Source: Clostridiales bacterium oral taxon 876 str. F0540
Lineage (GTDB): Bacteria > Bacillota > Clostridia > Clostridiales > Clostridiaceae
Reading direction: 5' to 3'
Assembly: GCA_000466585.1 (NCBI GenBank)
Contig: KE993461.1
Location: forward strand, 53,333 to 117,332
Length of the DNA stretch: 64,000 bases
The notes under the pieces are model-generated. The model was not told where the DNA came from. It saw nothing but the letters and a program-made list of their open reading frames with translations, and made no database searches. Positions 61,824 through 64,000 of the stretch are shown piece by piece; position 1 is the stretch's first letter; each line of letters begins with the position of its first letter. The translations under genes and the position numbers were made by a program.

Positions 61824-63077
61824 TCAAGCTTTGATTCTTTCTATATCTGCTCCTAATCCTTTAAGCTTTTTTTCTATGCTTACATAGCCTCTATCCACAT
61901 GATATATGTCGCTAATTTCCGTCATACCTTCTGCTGCAAGTCCAGCAATAATTAAAGCAGCACCAGCTCTTAAATCTGTTGCTTTAACCTCTGATCCGGA
62001 TAGTTTTTCAACCCCTTCAATTACTGCACTTCTACCATCAATTTTTATATTTGCTCCCATTCTTTTTAATTCTTGAGCATGCATAAATCTATTTTCAAAA
62101 ATAGTTTCTGTTATTACACTAGTTCCATTGACACCACATAGTAAACTCATCATCTGTGCCTGCATATCAGTTGGAAAACCAGGATAAGGCATAGTTTTAA
62201 TGTCTACGGGCTTTAAAGAACGGCTTCCATCTACTATTATATTATCTCCATTAATCTCCATGGAAACTCCCATTTCTGTTAATTTAGCAATTACAGGCTT
62301 CAGATGTTCCTCATTAGCTCCGCAAACTTCTATTCTGCTTCTAGTTATAGCTGCTGCAGCCATATATGTTCCTGCCTCAATTCTGTCAAAAATAGGTCTA
62401 TGAGTTGTTCCCTTTAAACTTCTTACTCCCATTATTTTGATAGTATCAGTACCTGCACCTGTTATCTTAGCTCCCATACTATTTAAGAAGCTTGCTAAAT
62501 CTTCAATTTCAGGTTCAGCTGCTGAATTTTCTATTATAGTTTCACCTTCTGCCATTACGGCGGCCATCATTATATTTTCTGTTGCACCAACTGAAGGAAA
62601 ATCTAAATATATTTTATTTCCAATAAGTCTATTTGCTGTAGCTTCCACATATCCATGACCAATGCTTACCTCTGCCCCCAAAGCAGTAAGGCCTTTTAAA
62701 TGCAAGTCAATAGGTCTTGTTCCAATATTACAGCCTCCAGGAAGAGATATCTTAAATTTGCCGAACCTTGCAATCATCGGCCCCATTACTAGAAAAGATG
62801 CTCTCATCTTTCTTACGAGTTCACTGGACGGCTCGCCGTATTTTAATTTTGAATTATCAATTATTATTGAGCTATTATTAATTTCTATATCCGCAGATAC
62901 ACTTTTTAATACATCACCTATCACCAAAACATCCTCAAGCATAGGAGCATTTTCTATTACACATTTTTCATCACTTAATATGCTTGCAACAATTATAGGC
63001 AGAACTGAATTTTTTGCTGAGCTTACATTCACTCTTCCACTCAAGCTCACTCCGCCTTTTACTACTATTTTTTCCAT
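61824..63077 (-). CDS. murA: MurA, UDP-N-acetylglucosamine 1-carboxyvinyltransferase
   Basis: Catalyses the first committed step of peptidoglycan synthesis, adding enolpyruvate to UDP-GlcNAc. The 417-residue EPSP-synthase-fold protein has the active Cys116 in PGGCNIGTRPIDLH (target of fosfomycin), Lys22-Asn23 in the SAKNS start, and R/D pairs typical of the family. It follows ywmB by 22 bases and is upstream of spoIID. The position matches that of murAA in B. subtilis. Confidence 0.97.
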   Translation of the reverse strand: MEKIVVKGGVSLSGRVNVSSAKNSVLPIIVASILSDEKCVIENAPMLEDVLVIGDVLKSVSADIEINNSSIIIDNSKLKYGEPSSELVRKMRASFLVMGPMIARFGKFKISLPGGCNIGTRPIDLHLKGLTALGAEVSIGHGYVEATANRLIGNKIYLDFPSVGATENIMMAAVMAEGETIIENSAAEPEIEDLASFLNSMGAKITGAGTDTIKIMGVRSLKGTTHRPIFDRIEAGTYMAAAAITRSRIEVCGANEEHLKPVIAKLTEMGVSMEINGDNIIVDGSRSLKPVDIKTMPYPGFPTDMQAQMMSLLCGVNGTSVITETIFENRFMHAQELKRMGANIKIDGRSAVIEGVEKLSGSEVKATDLRAGAALIIAGLAAEGMTEISDIYHVDRGYVSIEKKLKGLGADIERIKA

Positions 63078-63099
63078 TTATATCCCCCATTTCGTTCTT

Positions 63100-63786
63100 T
63101 TAATAGCTTGTGATTATTACAGGTGTTCCTATTACAATGTAATTACCTGATGAATAATGGCATACAGCAACATTAAAGTCTATCATCTTTCCACCACTTG
63201 TTATTGAATTATATCTTTTAGTATTGGCGGAAGTACTAAAACCGTTATCCAAGGCTACTGTATCAACATCAATTGAACCTTGTTCCTTTAATATGTCAGT
63301 AATTTCATTATTAACTTTAAAAAGATCTTCATTATCAATTTGGGCTTTTAAGTACTGAAAATACTTTATATCCTTTTGATCCTTTTCGATATTCTTTTGT
63401 AATAAGTTTATAAGTTCGGACAGCCCGTTCTTAGAATCGTTTTTAACAATATTTACGGACACAACATTATGATTATCATTTGATGTACTTTCTATGTACC
63501 CCTTATAATTGTTATTATTAAATTCTAAACAATAACTATCATTATTTTTAATAGCATTGATTTCCCCTCCGTCAAGACCTAGCCTTTTAAGCAAATCAAT
63601 GCAATATAGTTCTCCATCATTATTTACATAAAAACTGGCCTTAACTCCATATTCAAGAGTTCTCCCATCCGTTTTTTCTATGATAGTGTTAAATAAATCC
63701 ACATTCTTCTTAGCATAAGATAAATCATTATAATTTCCTAAAGATATCATTAGTAATAGTATTATAATAAAGAGCTTGTTTTTCAT
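63100..63786 (-). CDS. YwmB-family secreted protein (TATA-box-binding-like fold)
   Basis: The 228-residue protein has a cleavable signal peptide (about 1-24) and a short, otherwise unremarkable mature part. YwmB proteins have two TBP-like repeats and lie upstream of murA in B. subtilis, which is the position here. Function is unknown; an envelope role linked to MurA is a guess. The ribosome site GGGGAGGG is strong. Confidence 0.75.
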   Translation of the reverse strand: MKNKLFIIILLLMISLGNYNDLSYAKKNVDLFNTIIEKTDGRTLEYGVKASFYVNNDGELYCIDLLKRLGLDGGEINAIKNNDSYCLEFNNNNYKGYIESTSNDNHNVVSVNIVKNDSKNGLSELINLLQKNIEKDQKDIKYFQYLKAQIDNEDLFKVNNEITDILKEQGSIDVDTVALDNGFSTSANTKRYNSITSGGKMIDFNVAVCHYSSGNYIVIGTPVIITSY

Positions 63787-63917
63787 GGCACCCTCCCCAT
63801 ACTCCTTAAGATATACAGAATTAAATCTAATCAGTCTATTAAATCTTTGAAGCTTTCTGCTATCACTTCTTTTAGAATTATGGACAAGATCTCTAAATTT
63901 TATACCTGAGTATATTA

Positions 63918-64000
63918 TTAATATATAAAAATCAATAAAAATTGTGAAAAAAAAAGAAGGCCTAAGCCTACTGCTGTTGCATCAAAGAAAAACTTACTTG
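63918..64000 (-). CDS. Possible C-terminus of a DUF1146 (ywzB-like) membrane protein
   Basis: One minus-strand frame is open from the window edge for 26 codons and ends in SKFFFDATAVGLGLLFF plus a short hydrophobic tail and TAA. In B. subtilis ywzB (DUF1146) lies upstream of ywmB, and DUF1146 proteins end with a similar FFLDF membrane segment. That is the only reason for this call. The frame also runs through a T9 tract that could belong to a terminator instead, so the feature may not be real. Confidence 0.3.
   Translation of the reverse strand, partial: SKFFFDATAVGLGLLFFSQFLLIFIY

Noticed and set aside
62662..63150. 162-codon open frame opposite murA/ywmB
   Set aside because: Shadow frame crossing two real genes.
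1..64000. CRISPR arrays, insertion sequences, rRNA operons
   Set aside because: No direct-repeat arrays with regular spacers, no transposase reading frames or terminal repeats, and no rRNA sequence were recognised.

Overview
The window is AT-rich chromosomal DNA of a spore-forming, low-GC Gram-positive bacterium. It most likely comes from Clostridium sensu stricto (Clostridiaceae). The evidence is: strong AGGAGG-type ribosome sites; frequent TTG and GTG starts; sporulation genes (spoIID, a spoIIQ-like gene, spoIIID, lonB, yyaC, a spo0E-like gene); the order ywmB-murA-spoIID-spoIIQ-spoIIID-mbl; the order tig-clpP-clpX-lonB-lonA-engB; and a raiA-type RNA next to hpf. Almost everything is chromosomal housekeeping. 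I see no insertion sequence, CRISPR array or full prophage. The only phage-like piece is a two-gene holin/amidase cassette.

Layout. 1-7.2 kb: the end of a PerR-like regulator, an orphan solute-binding lipoprotein, a four-helix stress protein, a WYL regulator, a bactofilin, then a run of four small unusual genes (two Cys-rich paralogues, an Asn-rich protein and a protein with ten consecutive histidines) and a CPBP membrane protease. 7.3-15.4 kb: protein quality control and ribosome assembly (engB, lonA, lonB, clpX, clpP, tig), read leftward from a good sigma-A promoter before tig. 15.6-31.3 kb: mixed cell-surface and enzyme genes: a TIM-barrel isomerase, two zinc-ribbon membrane proteins, a NAGPA-family glycosidase, signal peptidase I, a membrane MutS-like ATPase, asparagine synthetase, an HD-GYP protein, tsaD, a RusA-like nuclease with an added zinc ribbon, and an FAD oxidoreductase. 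31.4-40.9 kb: a tRNA-Trp with an unusual body, an APC permease, a CDF exporter behind a manganese riboswitch, a Spo0E-like peptide, the lysis cassette, a CBS-ACT protein, an orphan ZnuA-like lipoprotein that has lost metal ligands, the tsaE-tsaB-rimI operon, and ribU behind an FMN riboswitch.

40.9-57.4 kb: tex, an M28 peptidase, prfB with its programmed +1 frameshift, secA, hpf, raiA RNA, comFC, a degenerate comFA, recD2, nagA and metK behind a SAM-I riboswitch. 57.6-64 kb: the sporulation and envelope block: yyaC, mbl, spoIIID, spoIIQ-like, spoIID, murA, ywmB and, at the edge, what may be the last codons of a DUF1146 (ywzB-like) gene.

How the genes work together. Three metabolite or metal riboswitches (Mn2+, FMN, SAM) each sit behind a recognisable sigma-A promoter and before the matching transporter or synthase. 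TsaD, TsaE and TsaB jointly make the t6A modification of tRNA. Lon, LonB, ClpXP and trigger factor form one proteostasis block. SpoIID, SpoIIQ, MurA, Mbl and SpoIIID tie wall synthesis to spore engulfment and mother-cell gene control. The best candidates for something little described are the small-protein cluster at 4.7-6.4 kb, the metal-ligand-less ZnuA homologue, the degenerate ComFA, the RusA/zinc-ribbon fusion and the odd tRNA-Trp. None of these amounts to a clear new multi-gene system from sequence alone.
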